Assembly (NCBI RefSeq): GCF_019042655.1
Contig: NZ_JAHPZO010000001.1
Location: 248,001 to 312,000 of the forward strand
DNA length: 64,000 nt
From: Planococcus sp. CP5-4_YE
GTDB lineage: Bacteria; Bacillota; Bacilli; Bacillales_A; Planococcaceae
Reading direction: 5' to 3'
The stretch's first letter is position 1, and every line of letters begins with the position of its first letter. The translations under genes were made by a program, and so were the position numbers. Positions 1 through 9,665 of this stretch are shown piece by piece. The notes below the pieces were generated by a model. It had not been told where the DNA came from. It was given only the letters and a program-made list of their open reading frames with translations, and searched no databases.

Positions 1-1671
1 CATTTCCGAGACGATTTTCTTTAAGGCTTGGGCCGCTTTCCGTGGGTCTGTCACTACTGGTGCGAGTAGATGGGGAATGCCATTGTAGACATTCAGCTCG
101 ACCATTTTCGGGTCAATCATCATCATCTTCACTTCATGCGGCTTGGCGCGCATGATAATGCTCGTGATAATGCCGTTGATGCATACCGATTTCCCGCTGC
201 CTGTAGAACCCGCAACGAGCAGATGGGGCATTTTATTGAGTTCGGTCATGACCGCTTGGCCCGTGACGTCGCGGCCGAGACCGAACAATAATTTCGAGTC
301 GGGCCGGTTGTTTTCTTCCGATTCTAGTACTTCCCGAAGGCTCACGACTGCGACTTCGGTATTCGGCACTTCAATGCCGATCGCCGATTTTCCAGGAATC
401 GGTGCTTCAATGCGGATATCGCGAGCAGCAAGCGCCAATGCTAAGTCGTCGTGAAGGCTGACAATTTTGCTGACTTTCACGCCGACATCCGGCAGTACTT
501 CATATTTCGTCACGGCAGGACCTAGATGAACTTGCGTCACTTTCGCGCGAACACCGAAGCTTTGGAAGGTTTTCTCGAGTTTCTTGGCATTTTTTTGAAT
601 GCCCGAATATTCCCCACTTTGGTCACTATGCGGCGGCAAGGTCAATAAATCGATCGGCGGCAAGGCATAATCTTCGTTTTCCGCTTCCTCTTTCATCGAC
701 ATGACCGGCTCCTTCAAAATCTCCCCCGTTTCTGGGTCAACATGCCTGATTTCTTCGGAAGCCTCGGTTTTCGGTTTTTCCTTCTCTACATCCTGGCGCT
801 TCGGTTTGACCTTTTCTGTAAATGCCGAAATGATCGGCTCTTTTTCCGCTTCCTCTTCCGGCTCCCGGTTTGTTTCCTGATCAAAGACCAGTGTAGTCTC
901 CGATTCTTCAAGTGTGTCGTCATAAGCCAATTGTTCGTTCATTTCCAATACCTTTTCAGGTGCATTTTTTCTGCGCGGCTGTTTCTTCGCCGGTTTGCGT
1001 TCCGGCTTGAAGCGTTCTACGAGTGACCGCATCGCTTCGCCGACAATCGGCAAGCGCTCTGCAATAACTGGCGCAGCCGTTTTGCCTGTCAAGATGATGG
1101 CACCGATCGACAGCAAGATGATGGCAATCACCCAAGTCCCCGCAGTGGCGAACAGGATGTGGAGCAGCGCATACAACACCGCGCCGAAAAAGCCGCCTCC
1201 TGTCGCTTCATAATTGCCCCAGATCGTTCCCGTCATTTGCGTCATTTTAGAAGTTTCCGACATGACATTCGCAGAAGTAATCGGCAGGATCGAGCCAGCT
1301 GACCAGATTAAATGGCTGATCAATAAGGCACCGGCAAGGAGAAATAGTGAGCCGGCTGCAATTTTCGCGCGGATTTTCGGCAACCCACGTTTGACCATGA
1401 TGTGAAGTGCGGCTGCAATCAAGGCCAGTGGTGCGAGAAAGGCCAAATAACCGAGCAGGTATTCAGCCATATTGTTGAACATGCGGCCGATCAAGCCGAG
1501 CCGGAAGACCATTAAGATCGCGATGCCGATCATAATGAGCCCCGTTACTTCATAAGCGATCATCGGCACCGGCTGGCGTTTTTTCTTGGCTCTTGGTTTA
1601 GCTTTTGGCTTGGTGCGTGGTTTGGTCCGCGGCTTAGCGCTTGGTTTTTTATTGGTCCGGCTTGGCGCCAT
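1..1671 (-). CDS. DNA translocase FtsK/SpoIIIE, N-terminal part (cut by window edge)
   Basis: Hexameric ATPase that pumps chromosomal DNA through the closing division septum. The first 557 codons are present and the motor C-terminus lies outside the window. The ATG at 1671 follows GAGGGAATCTT. The first 35 residues are a Lys/Pro/Arg-rich tail with repeated KPR/KPK units. Four to five hydrophobic membrane segments follow (about residues 38-200), then an acidic linker (about 220-340) and the PPIDLL element that precedes the motor. Walker A GSTGSGKS is at residues 488-495 and the Walker B region reads [10 protein letters not shown]-like just before the edge. In B. subtilis the gene here is spoIIIE. 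With spore genes missing nearby, a vegetative FtsK role is likely. The family is certain; the choice between ftsK and spoIIIE is not. Confidence 0.93.
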   Translation of the reverse strand, partial: MAPSRTNKKPSAKPRTKPRTKPKAKPRAKKKRQPVPMIAYEVTGLIMIGIAILMVFRLGLIGRMFNNMAEYLLGYLAFLAPLALIAAALHIMVKRGLPKIRAKIAAGSLFLLAGALLISHLIWSAGSILPITSANVMSETSKMTQMTGTIWGNYEATGGGFFGAVLYALLHILFATAGTWVIAIILLSIGAIILTGKTAAPVIAERLPIVGEAMRSLVERFKPERKPAKKQPRRKNAPEKVLEMNEQLAYDDTLEESETTLVFDQETNREPEEEAEKEPIISAFTEKVKPKRQDVEKEKPKTEASEEIRHVDPETGEILKEPVMSMKEEAENEDYALPPIDLLTLPPHSDQSGEYSGIQKNAKKLEKTFQSFGVRAKVTQVHLGPAVTKYEVLPDVGVKVSKIVSLHDDLALALAARDIRIEAPIPGKSAIGIEVPNTEVAVVSLREVLESEENNRPDSKLLFGLGRDVTGQAVMTELNKMPHLLVAGSTGSGKSVCINGIITSIIMRAKPHEVKMMMIDPKMVELNVYNGIPHLLAPVVTDPRKAAQALKKIVSEM

Positions 1672-1696
1672 AAGATTCCCTCTTTTCTTACGTAAT

Positions 1697-1738
1697 GAAA
1701 AAGGATTCCTGCCGATAACATCGGTATGGAATCCCTTT
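1697..1738 (-). terminator. Rho-independent terminator after rnjB
   Basis: On the minus strand AAGGGATTCC pairs with GGAATCCTTTTT, with an inner CCGAT/ATCGG extension. The run of T follows directly. It separates rnjB from ftsK/spoIIIE. Confidence 0.85.
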
Positions 1739-1748
1739 ACTTGTATTC

Positions 1749-3416
1749 TTAGTATTCCATGATGATCGGAATGATCATCGGACGTCGCTTCGTTTGCTGG
1801 TACAGATAAGAATTCAGCGTATCGCGGATTTCCTGTTTGATGTTGTTCCATTCGAATGCATCGCGCATCACGTATTTATCGACGACTTTGCGCACCAATT
1901 GACTCGACTCATCAAGCAATTGTTCCGATTCGCGAACGTAGACAAACCCTCTGGAAATGATCTCAGGCCCTGAAGCAATACGTTTCTCTTTGCGGTTCAA
2001 AGTAACGACAATGATGAAAATTCCATCTTGCGACAATAGTTTGCGGTCACGGAGGACGATATTTCCGACATCCCCGATACCAATTCCATCGATCAAGACA
2101 TTGCCCGTCGTAACACGGCCGCTCATACGGACTTTTTCTTTTCGATATTCGACGATATCGCCTTTATCGGCAATGAAGATATCCGATTTAGCGATTCCAA
2201 CCTGTTGAGCTAATTTTGAATGGGCGATGAGCATTTTGTATTCCCCTTGGATTGGGACAAAATACTTCGGCTTCATCAAATTCAGCATCATCTTTAAATC
2301 TTCCTGGCTGCCGTGCCCGGAGACGTGGACTTTCTTGTTCGATGTCAGTACTTTCGCGCCGGCTTTTGCCAATTTGTTCATTGTCTGAAACATTGGTACT
2401 TCCATGCCTGGTGACGGCGTGAACGTGATCAACACCGTGTCGGTTTCGTTGATACGCACGTCTTTATGCTGGCGTTTAACCATTTTGTCGAGCGCTTCGA
2501 GCGGTTCACCTTGGTTGCCCGTCACGATGATAACAACTTCATCATCATTGTATTTCTCCAGATCTTTCAAGGAAATAACGGTGTCTTCGTCCACTTCCAA
2601 GTAACCCAGGCGTAATCCGACTTCATAGCTCTTCTCCAGGCTTTTGCCGATGACGGCAACTTTCTTGCCAGTTTGATGCGCAATGTCGAATACTTGCTGG
2701 ATACGGATGAAGTTGGATGAATAAAGCGACACAAGAATGCGCCCTGGAGCCTGATGGAATGCCGTCAAAATATGGTCGGCTACTACCGTTTCGGACGTCG
2801 TATAGCCTGGACGCTCCGCTTCTGTGGAATCTGATAGCAACATCAAGACGCCATCTTCCCCGAGCTTCGCCATTTTGGCGTAATCCGGGCGGTAGCTGCC
2901 CTGCATCGACTGGTCGAACTTGAATTCACCGGTGTGGACGATAGCGCCTTCCGATGTATGGAAGACGATTCCTAGTGCATCCGGGATGCTGTGTGTCGTA
3001 TGGAAAAAGGTGACGTGTGTCTTGTCGAAATTCATGCGGCTCTTATTGGTAACTTCAAAGAATTTATGGTGCTTAAGCGAACCGAGCTCTTTTACATGTT
3101 CTTTGGCAAGCGCGATGGTCAGCTTCGAGCCGTACACCGGCGCTTGGACTTTCTTCAATAGGTATGCAATCGAACCGATCGCATCTTCGTGGCCGTGCGT
3201 CAGGAAGATCCCTTTGACACGGTCTTTGTTTTCTTCGAGATATGTGACATCCGGAATGACGATATCGACGCCAAGCATCTCATCTTCTGGGAACATCAAG
3301 CCGCTGTCGACGACGAACAGGTCATCGTCGATATCGATAACATACATCGCTTTCCCGATTTCTCCTACTCCGCCAAGCGGAATGACTCTTATGACTTCGT
3401 TTTTAATTTTACTCAA
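1749..3416 (-). CDS. rnjB: Ribonuclease J2
   Basis: Metallo-beta-lactamase/beta-CASP ribonuclease, partner of RNase J1 in RNA decay and maturation. The protein has 555 residues, normal for RNase J. The metal-binding signature reads H74-G-H76-E-D78-A, so the second His of the usual HxHxDH is replaced by Ala. A degenerate motif is typical of the J2 paralogue, which is weak or inactive alone, and the position beside ftsK/spoIIIE matches B. subtilis rnjB. The start is TTG at 3416 behind a strong AGGAGG. The gene stands alone between its own promoter and terminator. Function is firm from family and synteny. Confidence 0.92.
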   Translation of the reverse strand: MSKIKNEVIRVIPLGGVGEIGKAMYVIDIDDDLFVVDSGLMFPEDEMLGVDIVIPDVTYLEENKDRVKGIFLTHGHEDAIGSIAYLLKKVQAPVYGSKLTIALAKEHVKELGSLKHHKFFEVTNKSRMNFDKTHVTFFHTTHSIPDALGIVFHTSEGAIVHTGEFKFDQSMQGSYRPDYAKMAKLGEDGVLMLLSDSTEAERPGYTTSETVVADHILTAFHQAPGRILVSLYSSNFIRIQQVFDIAHQTGKKVAVIGKSLEKSYEVGLRLGYLEVDEDTVISLKDLEKYNDDEVVIIVTGNQGEPLEALDKMVKRQHKDVRINETDTVLITFTPSPGMEVPMFQTMNKLAKAGAKVLTSNKKVHVSGHGSQEDLKMMLNLMKPKYFVPIQGEYKMLIAHSKLAQQVGIAKSDIFIADKGDIVEYRKEKVRMSGRVTTGNVLIDGIGIGDVGNIVLRDRKLLSQDGIFIIVVTLNRKEKRIASGPEIISRGFVYVRESEQLLDESSQLVRKVVDKYVMRDAFEWNNIKQEIRDTLNSYLYQQTKRRPMIIPIIMEY

Positions 3417-3463
3417 TTGATTTCCTCCTAAAAATATTTCACCCGTACAGATCCATAGCCTTC

Positions 3464-3493
3464 ATTATACGGTAATCACCGGTAACAGTCCAA
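3464..3493 (-). promoter_or_regulatory. rnjB promoter
   Basis: TTGGAC, an 18-base spacer and a perfect TATAAT on the minus strand lie about 50 bases before the rnjB start. The -35 match is weak. Confidence 0.6.
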
Positions 3494-3553
3494 AGAAAAA
3501 ATATTCACGGGTATTTACCTCACATGCCTGACTCAAAACATCCGTTCGTGAAA

Positions 3554-3603
3554 CAAAAAAAGCCACCCGCACACACCAGGAAGCAACAACTTCCAAGCGG
3601 CAT
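3554..3603 (-). terminator. Probable terminator after asd
   Basis: In the 250-base spacer between asd and rnjB, an inner GGAAG/CTTCC hairpin sits inside a weaker GCC...GGC outer pairing, followed by TTTTTTT on the minus strand. The rest of the spacer holds the rnjB promoter and shows no convincing gene. Confidence 0.5.
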
Positions 3604-3666
3604 CGGATAGCCTTAGATTTTACACGCGTATGCCGAACATCCGCAGCAGGATGATGGTCAAATCGC

Positions 3667-4701
3667 TTACAGCAATTGTTCTTCGATGAGCGCTTCAGCA
3701 ATTTGAACCGAGTTCAATGCCGCTCCTTTGATCAAATTATCGGAGACAATCCATAAATGATAGCCATTCGGGTTGTCGAGGTCTTTGCGGATACGGCCGA
3801 CGAACACATCATCTTTCCCAGCCGCCATCAAGGGCATCGGGTATTCCTGATTGGCGGGATTGTCTTGCAGCACGACGCCTGGCGCGCCGTTCAGCGCATC
3901 TCTCACTTGCTCGACAGACGGCGTATCATTCAATTCCACATAAACGGATTCGGAGTGGCCTGTCACGACGGGCAATCGCACACAAGTCGCTGCGACCGCC
4001 AAGCCTTGGTCGCTCATGATTTTCTTCGTTTCGTTGATCATTTTCATTTCTTCCAGCGTATAGCCGTTGTCCGCGAATTGGTCGATCTGCGGCACTGCAT
4101 TGAAGGCGATCGGATAATGGCGATCGGCTGATTTTACAGGTAAAACTTTCGCTTCGGCCGTTGCAGCGTTATCAAAATCCGCTGATTGATCTTTTAATTC
4201 GTTGATGGCATCGATTCCGGCACCTGACACCGCCTGATACGTGGAAACGATAATTTTTTGCAAGCCGAATTGCTCTTTTAGCGGCTGCAAGGCGCACACC
4301 ATTTGGATGGTCGAGCAATTCGGGTTGGCAATAACGCCAGAATGGCCTTTTAGCGCTGATTTGTTCACTTCAGGGACGACGAGCGGCACATCTTCATTCA
4401 TGCGAAATGCGCTCGTATTATCGACTACGACTGCGCCACGTTTCACGGCTTCAGGCGCAAATTTTTCCGAGATGCTGCCACCTGCGCTGAACAGAGCGAT
4501 GTCCACTCCCTCAAACGATTCTGGCATCGCTTCTTCTACGGTGTACGATTGTCCATTGAACTTGATTTCTTTGCCGGCAGAGCGGGCAGAAGACAGGAAT
4601 TTAATGTCCCCGACAGGGAAGTTGCGCTTTTCCAGCTGATCCTTCATTTGCTGGCCGACGGCACCGGTTGCGCCCATGATCGCTACATTATAGGTTTTCA
4701 C
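3667..4701 (-). CDS. asd: Aspartate-semialdehyde dehydrogenase
   Basis: Reduces aspartyl phosphate to aspartate semialdehyde with NADPH, the branch point to lysine/diaminopimelate, threonine and methionine. The 344-residue protein has the N-terminal nucleotide-binding GATGAVG (residues 10-16) and the active-site Cys129 in NPNCST. The GTG start at 4701 follows AGAAGGAGAG. In B. subtilis asd sits with spoVFAB upstream and dapG-dapA downstream. Here all four are missing and asd is a single gene between the M16 peptidase and rnjB, so aspartokinase and dihydrodipicolinate synthase must be encoded elsewhere. Confidence 0.96.
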   Translation of the reverse strand: MKTYNVAIMGATGAVGQQMKDQLEKRNFPVGDIKFLSSARSAGKEIKFNGQSYTVEEAMPESFEGVDIALFSAGGSISEKFAPEAVKRGAVVVDNTSAFRMNEDVPLVVPEVNKSALKGHSGVIANPNCSTIQMVCALQPLKEQFGLQKIIVSTYQAVSGAGIDAINELKDQSADFDNAATAEAKVLPVKSADRHYPIAFNAVPQIDQFADNGYTLEEMKMINETKKIMSDQGLAVAATCVRLPVVTGHSESVYVELNDTPSVEQVRDALNGAPGVVLQDNPANQEYPMPLMAAGKDDVFVGRIRKDLDNPNGYHLWIVSDNLIKGAALNSVQIAEALIEEQLL

Positions 4702-4732
4702 TCGACTCTCTCCTTCTTAGCTAATTTGCGTT

Positions 4733-4767
4733 ATTGTAACATAATTTATCGCATCAACGCGACAAAT
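4733..4767 (-). promoter_or_regulatory. asd promoter with inverted repeat
   Basis: A TGT-TACAAT extended -10 (4733-4738) has no good -35. Just upstream, ATTTGTCGC and GCGATAAAT (4744-4767) form a 9-bp inverted repeat with one mismatch across 6 bases, where the -35 would lie. It may bind a regulator; the ligand is unknown. Confidence 0.5.
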
Positions 4768-4783
4768 TGCCGCAATTCAGTTT

Positions 4784-5995
4784 TCATTGGGAACGGATAA
4801 TGGAGACGGCCGGTGCAGTGGAAGTCAATTGCACCAAATCCATTACGTGTTCATGTTCGACGGAGTCAATCAAGCGAATGATCTCGTCAGCAGATTGGTG
4901 TTTGCCGTGAAGCAATTCATATTTCCCGTTGCGGCTCATCCGGGCTCCTGTACTCTCTAGCCCGAGCAGCAAATTGCCTTTTAATTGCTCGCGGGAATCG
5001 GAAATTTCCAAGTCGCTGATATCGCCTTCTTGCATGCACTGGAGCGATGTCCGGATCAATTCTTCGACTTCTCCTACTTGATGGTCGGCAGTTCCTCCGT
5101 AAATGGCAAGCGTACCATGATCTGAGTATGCGGAGTGGTAAGAATAGACCGAGTAGGCAAGCCCGCGGTCTTCGCGGATTTCCTGGAACAGGCGAGAAGA
5201 CATTGAGCCGCCGATGATATTGTTCAATACCGCCAGCGCAAACAACTTATCGTCCTGCAGCGCCAACCCTGGATACCCGAGACAAATGTGGGCTTGCTCT
5301 GTTTCTTTATACTTAATCGATTGTCCAGCAACGAACGTCGGCATAATATGCGCATTGTCCGGGCGTTTTCGCTCAAACGAACCGAACAGGGTTTCGATTT
5401 GGCCAAGCAATCGATCATCTATATGGCCAGCTACGGAAACTACTGTGTTTGATGGCGTGTAATGGCGCTCCATAAAAGCCAAAATCTGCTGTCTTGAGAA
5501 GCGGTCCAGCGTTTCGTTGGTGCCTAAGATCGGTGCGCCAATCGCATTATCTGGATACATGACACGCCATAATTGTTCATGGACATCATCGTCCGCCATA
5601 TCTTCGGTCATGCTGATTTCCTCTTTAACAACGAGCCGTTCTTTATCAATTTCCACAGGGTCCATCACCGAATTGAAAAACATATCGGCCAATACTTCAA
5701 CCGCGAGTGGCGCATGGTGATCAAGCACTTTAGCATAATAGCATGTATATTCCTTTGAAGTGTAGGCGTTCAAGTCGCCGCCGATGCGGTCGAATTCACG
5801 TGCAATATCCTTGGCGCTGCGTTTCTCTGTTCCTTTGAACAACAGATGTTCGATAAAATGCGTGATGCCGTTTTCTTCCGGCCGCTCATCGCGCGATCCC
5901 GTATTGACGAATACGCCGACTGCTACGGAACGGAAATGCGGGATGTGTTCAGAAACGATGCGCAAGCCATTTTGGCAAGTATGTGTGGTAACCAT
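4784..5995 (-). CDS. mlpA: M16 family zinc peptidase (MlpA/YmxG-like)
   Basis: Cytoplasmic metallopeptidase of the pitrilysin/processing-peptidase family. The inverted zinc motif H46-F-I-E49-H50 is intact, and an acidic stretch near residue 126 supplies the third ligand. The 403-residue length fits the single-chain bacterial members, which pair as dimers. There is no signal peptide. The ATG at 5995 follows CCAGGAGGGC. It lies directly downstream of pnp, as in B. subtilis, after a terminator. The ylxY polysaccharide deacetylase that separates the two in B. subtilis is missing. The family assignment is secure; the substrate is unknown. Confidence 0.88.
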   Translation of the reverse strand: MVTTHTCQNGLRIVSEHIPHFRSVAVGVFVNTGSRDERPEENGITHFIEHLLFKGTEKRSAKDIAREFDRIGGDLNAYTSKEYTCYYAKVLDHHAPLAVEVLADMFFNSVMDPVEIDKERLVVKEEISMTEDMADDDVHEQLWRVMYPDNAIGAPILGTNETLDRFSRQQILAFMERHYTPSNTVVSVAGHIDDRLLGQIETLFGSFERKRPDNAHIMPTFVAGQSIKYKETEQAHICLGYPGLALQDDKLFALAVLNNIIGGSMSSRLFQEIREDRGLAYSVYSYHSAYSDHGTLAIYGGTADHQVGEVEELIRTSLQCMQEGDISDLEISDSREQLKGNLLLGLESTGARMSRNGKYELLHGKHQSADEIIRLIDSVEHEHVMDLVQLTSTAPAVSIIRSQ

Positions 5996-6014
5996 TAAAA
6001 GCCCTCCTGGATAT

Positions 6015-6050
6015 GAAAAAAATTGCCGGCGAATGCCACCGGCAATTTTC
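6015..6050 (-). terminator. Terminator after pnp
   Basis: AAATTGCCGG and CCGGCAATTT form a 10-bp stem with TTTTTTT following on the minus strand. It ends just before the ribosome-binding site of the M16 peptidase gene. Confidence 0.88.
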
Positions 6051-6069
6051 CCATTTTTTATTTAACGTT

Positions 6070-8178
6070 TTATGCCTTTTCAGCTGCTTCTTTTTCTTCT
6101 TTCAAAACCGTTTTGCGGGACAAATTAACGCGTCCTTGACGATCGATTTCGATAACTTTTACTTTCACAACATCGCCCATTTTCAAGACATCTTCCACTT
6201 CTTTTGTCCGTTCTTCCTGGATTTCTGAAATGTGGAGAAGGCCGTCTTTGCCTGGGAACAGTTCAACGAATGCGCCGAATTTTTCGATGCGTTTAACGGC
6301 GCCCTCGTAATATTCGCCGACTTTTGCTTCGCGCACGATGTTTTCGATCATCGCTTTCGCTTTAGCGTTCATTTCTTCATCAACAGAAGAAATGAAAATC
6401 GTACCATCTTGTTCTGTATCGATCTTAACGCCCGTTTCATCGATGATTTTATTGATGACTTTTCCGCCCGGCCCGATGACGTCGCGGATTTTGTCTGGAT
6501 TGATCTTCACCATGATAATCTTCGGCGCAAATTTGGACAATGTCGTGCGCGGTGTGTTGATTGTCGCAATCATCGACTCCAAAATGTGCAGACGCCCGAT
6601 TTTCGCTTGTGTTAATGCTTCTTCGAGAATTTCACGGGACAAGCCGTCAATTTTAATATCCATTTGAAGGGCAGTGACACCATCTGCTGTTCCGGCAACT
6701 TTAAAGTCCATATCGCCGAGATGGTCTTCCATTCCTTGGATGTCAGACAGAACCGTATAGTTCTCGCCTTTTTTCACAAGGCCCATTGCAATGCCGGCAA
6801 CCGGTGCTTTAATCGGTACACCCGCGTCCATCATCGCCAAAGTCGAAGCACAGATACTTGCTTGCGATGTTGAACCGTTCGATTCCAACACTTCGGAAAC
6901 GAGTCGAATCGTATAAGGGAAATCTTTTTCATTTGGAATAACCGCTTCAAGAGCCCGTTCGCCTAGTGCCCCGTGGCCGATTTCGCGACGGCCAGGGCCG
7001 CGCAAGAAGCCAGTTTCCCCAACAGAGAATAACGGGAAATTGTAATGGTGCATAAACCGCTTCGTCTCTTCCAAGCCAAGGCCATCGATGATTTGAACAT
7101 CACCAAGTGCGCCAAGGGTACAGATGCTCATTGCCTGCGTTTGGCCGCGCGTGAAAAGGCCAGAACCGTGAGTACGTGCAAGAACGCCGACTTCAGAAGA
7201 AAGTGCGCGGATCTCGGACGGGCCACGGCCGTCTGGACGGATTTTCTCATCCGTGATCAGACGGCGGACTTCATCTTTAACCATTTTATCGAGCACTTGG
7301 CCTGCTTGTTTTTTAATATCGTCTTCTGAATCTGCATAGGCTTCAAGCGCACGTTCGCGAACAGCGGCAATGGCTTCATTGCGCGCTTGCTTTTCGTTTA
7401 CTTGAACAGCTGCATTCATGTCTTGTTCCACAGCTGTTTTCAGTTCAGCCGTCAAGTCCGCATCCAATTCGTATAATTGGACGGCCGATTTCTCTTTAGC
7501 CACTTCTGCAGCGATTTCTTCTTGGAAAGCGATCAATTTCTTGATTTCTTCGTGGCCGAACATGATCGCTTCAAGAATAGCCTCTTCAGACACTTCTTTC
7601 GCACCGGCTTCTACCATATTGATGGCGTCTTTTGTACCGGCAACCGTCAAGTTGATCGAGCTTTTCTCCAGTTGTTCGCCTGTCGGGTTGATAACGTACT
7701 CGCCATCAATCATGCCGACAATGACGCCTGCGATTGGCCCGTCGAATGGAATATCTGAAATCATCAAAGCGAGTGACGATCCAAACATCGCAGCCATTTC
7801 AGATGGGCAGTCCTGATCGACTGACATAACCATGGAAATGACTTGTACCTCGTTGCGGAAACCGTCAGGGAATAGCGGACGCAATGGACGGTCAATCAAG
7901 CGGCTGATCAAAGTCGCTTTTTCAGACGGGCGCCCTTCGCGTTTGATGAATCCACCCGGGATTTTTCCGACTGCGTATTGGCGCTCTTCATAGTTCACCG
8001 TAAGTGGAAAGAAATCCAATGGCTTCGGTGATTTCGATGCGGTTGCAGTAGATAGTACCGCTGTATCGCCGTAACGGATCAATGCCGCTCCGTTCGCTTG
8101 TTTAGCCAATTGACCGACTTCGACCTTTAGTTCGCGGCCAGCCCAGTCAAATGAATAAGTCTTTTTTGTTTGCTCCAT
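6070..8178 (-). CDS. pnp: Polyribonucleotide nucleotidyltransferase (PNPase)
   Basis: Phosphorolytic 3'-to-5' exoribonuclease of the RNA degradosome. The 702-residue protein shows two RNase PH-like domains joined by a helical linker, then a KH domain with the GPGG loop ([12 protein letters not shown]) near residue 565 and a C-terminal S1 domain starting near [17 protein letters not shown]. Full length for the family. The gene follows rpsO, the classic arrangement, but a terminator lies between them and the 140-base spacer may hold its own weak promoter. The start at 8178 is preceded by AGAGAGGAGC. Confidence 0.98.
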   Translation of the reverse strand: MEQTKKTYSFDWAGRELKVEVGQLAKQANGAALIRYGDTAVLSTATASKSPKPLDFFPLTVNYEERQYAVGKIPGGFIKREGRPSEKATLISRLIDRPLRPLFPDGFRNEVQVISMVMSVDQDCPSEMAAMFGSSLALMISDIPFDGPIAGVIVGMIDGEYVINPTGEQLEKSSINLTVAGTKDAINMVEAGAKEVSEEAILEAIMFGHEEIKKLIAFQEEIAAEVAKEKSAVQLYELDADLTAELKTAVEQDMNAAVQVNEKQARNEAIAAVRERALEAYADSEDDIKKQAGQVLDKMVKDEVRRLITDEKIRPDGRGPSEIRALSSEVGVLARTHGSGLFTRGQTQAMSICTLGALGDVQIIDGLGLEETKRFMHHYNFPLFSVGETGFLRGPGRREIGHGALGERALEAVIPNEKDFPYTIRLVSEVLESNGSTSQASICASTLAMMDAGVPIKAPVAGIAMGLVKKGENYTVLSDIQGMEDHLGDMDFKVAGTADGVTALQMDIKIDGLSREILEEALTQAKIGRLHILESMIATINTPRTTLSKFAPKIIMVKINPDKIRDVIGPGGKVINKIIDETGVKIDTEQDGTIFISSVDEEMNAKAKAMIENIVREAKVGEYYEGAVKRIEKFGAFVELFPGKDGLLHISEIQEERTKEVEDVLKMGDVVKVKVIEIDRQGRVNLSRKTVLKEEKEAAEKA

Positions 8179-8280
8179 AGTCGAGCTCCTCTCTTACTGT
8201 GTTTCGTTGTAGTATGTATCTTTCAATAGTGTATCAAAAAAGCACATCAAGTGCGATTCAATGATAAGTTTTAAGCATAA

Positions 8281-8307
8281 AGAAAAAGCGGGACGAATCC
8301 CGCTTTC
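8281..8307 (-). terminator. Terminator after rpsO
   Basis: A 9-bp stem AAAGCGGGA/TCCCGCTTT with a TTCG loop is followed by CTTTTTCT on the minus strand. It sits 12 bases after the rpsO stop. Confidence 0.9.
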
Positions 8308-8318
8308 TCTGCTTGCTA

Positions 8319-8588
8319 TTATCGGCGTAGGCCAAGTCTTCCGATTAACTCACGGTAGCGTTGTACATCGTTCTCGCGTAGGTATTTAAGCAAGTTACGA
8401 CGGCGTCCAACCATTTTGAATAGACCACGACGTGAATGGTGATCTTTCTTGTGGGTACGCAAGTGCTCGTTCAAGTTGTTGATGTCTTCTGTAAGAATGG
8501 CGATCTGAATTTCTGGAGAACCAGTATCAGTGTCATGCACTTTGTATTCATTGATCAATTCATTTTTACGTTCTTGAGTGATTGCCAT
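8319..8588 (-). CDS. rpsO: 30S ribosomal protein S15
   Basis: Primary 16S rRNA-binding protein of the small-subunit platform. The 89-residue length is exactly that of the family. Characteristic stretches are [21 protein letters not shown] and the C-terminal [15 protein letters not shown] block. It lies between ribF and pnp as in most Bacilli and has its own promoter and a long leader that may bind S15 itself. Confidence 0.98.
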   Translation of the reverse strand: MAITQERKNELINEYKVHDTDTGSPEIQIAILTEDINNLNEHLRTHKKDHHSRRGLFKMVGRRRNLLKYLRENDVQRYRELIGRLGLRR

Positions 8589-8594
8589 GCTGTT

Positions 8595-8678
8595 CCACCT
8601 CCTAATCTCTGATAGCCCCTATTACCTAGCAAACGTTGGTGATTCGATGTGCCAAGCAATGGTTAGTACGTTCAGTAC
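8595..8678 (-). promoter_or_regulatory. rpsO leader, candidate S15 autoregulatory RNA
   Basis: About 85 bases of leader separate the promoter from the ribosome-binding site. They contain an AGTAC/GTACT hairpin near the 5' end and complementary stretches near TTGGC and CCAA. S15 represses its own mRNA in several bacteria. The assignment is by position and length; no covariation test was possible. Confidence 0.45.
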
Positions 8679-8684
8679 TTTGAT

Positions 8685-8713
8685 ATCATAGCACAGGGAT
8701 TTCCTGAAATCAA
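8685..8713 (-). promoter_or_regulatory. rpsO promoter
   Basis: TTGATT, a 17-base spacer and TATGAT with an extended TGC before it. One of the best promoters in the window, as expected for a ribosomal protein gene. Confidence 0.8.
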
Positions 8714-8722
8714 CTGTCTGCT

Positions 8723-9664
8723 TTACACTTCGAAATATTGCTTTGCGGTGTCTTTATCCTGCCCGATTTGGGTTTTCAATTCATCGATGCCGGAAAATTT
8801 CTGTTCATCGCGGATACGCTTATGCCATTCAACGACGACTTTCTCACCATAGATTGACTTATCGAAATCCAGGATATGGACTTCAATGACCAGATTTTTG
8901 ACATCGGGGTTATTGAATGTCGGTTTGTAGCCGACATTGCAGACACCATCGAAATAAGCGCCTTGCACTTCAATCCGCACAGCATAGACGCCGCGCTTCG
9001 GAACGAATGTGCCGAGTTCGGGTTCGACGTTCGCCGTCGGAAAGCCAATCGTACGCCCGCGCTTGTCGCCGTTGACAACGGTGCCGGAAATCCGGTAGGG
9101 CCTGCCAAGCAGGCGATGGACAGGTTCGACGAGCCCGTCTTTCAATAGATGGCGAATGCGGGTCGAACTGACCTTTTCATTTTCTGCTTCGATTTTGCCA
9201 ACGGTTGTGACATTATAGCGCCCTTTGCCGGCCGACTCCATCAAGTCCATATCACCGCCGCCTTTAAAGCCGAACGAAAAATCAAAACCTGCTACGACTT
9301 CCTTGACGCCCAAGCCATCGATGAAATGTGCGATGAATTGTTCAGGAGATAATTTGGCAAATTCCGAAGTGAAACGGACAATATAGCAAATATCGACGCC
9401 CATTTCCTGCAAGATTTCCATTTTTTGCCCAAGAGGCGTGATATAGAAAACTTCTTCTTTGCGGCCGCCAAGTACGAGCGATGGATGCGGGTCGAAGGTC
9501 ATAACGGCAGATTTCATTCCGCCTGCCTGAGCTTTGTCAATTGCCGTGCCAATTACTTTCTGGTGACCGCGGTGAACGCCGTCAAAAAAGCCGATTGCCA
9601 TCGACAGCGGGCCGTGTTCTTGTGCTTTCATCTCGTGAGGATAACTCAAGTGAATGATTTTCAT
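8723..9664 (-). CDS. ribF: Bifunctional riboflavin kinase/FAD synthetase
   Basis: Makes FMN and then FAD from riboflavin. The N-terminal nucleotidyltransferase domain has GFFDGVHRGH (H31-x-x-H34) and the later SSTRIRHLL. The C-terminal flavokinase domain contains GRTIGFPTAN. I chose ATG at 9664, giving 313 residues, because it follows GAGGTG and lies one base after the truB stop at 9666. An upstream in-frame start at 9694 would lie inside truB. The tight spacing indicates truB-ribF co-transcription and translational coupling. In B. subtilis this gene is called ribC. Confidence 0.95.
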   Translation of the reverse strand: MKIIHLSYPHEMKAQEHGPLSMAIGFFDGVHRGHQKVIGTAIDKAQAGGMKSAVMTFDPHPSLVLGGRKEEVFYITPLGQKMEILQEMGVDICYIVRFTSEFAKLSPEQFIAHFIDGLGVKEVVAGFDFSFGFKGGGDMDLMESAGKGRYNVTTVGKIEAENEKVSSTRIRHLLKDGLVEPVHRLLGRPYRISGTVVNGDKRGRTIGFPTANVEPELGTFVPKRGVYAVRIEVQGAYFDGVCNVGYKPTFNNPDVKNLVIEVHILDFDKSIYGEKVVVEWHKRIRDEQKFSGIDELKTQIGQDKDTAKQYFEV

Positions 9665-9665
9665 A

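Noticed and set aside
3465-3701. 78-codon minus-strand frame after asd
   Set aside because: Covers the asd terminator and the rnjB promoter and overlaps the asd end; no ribosome site.
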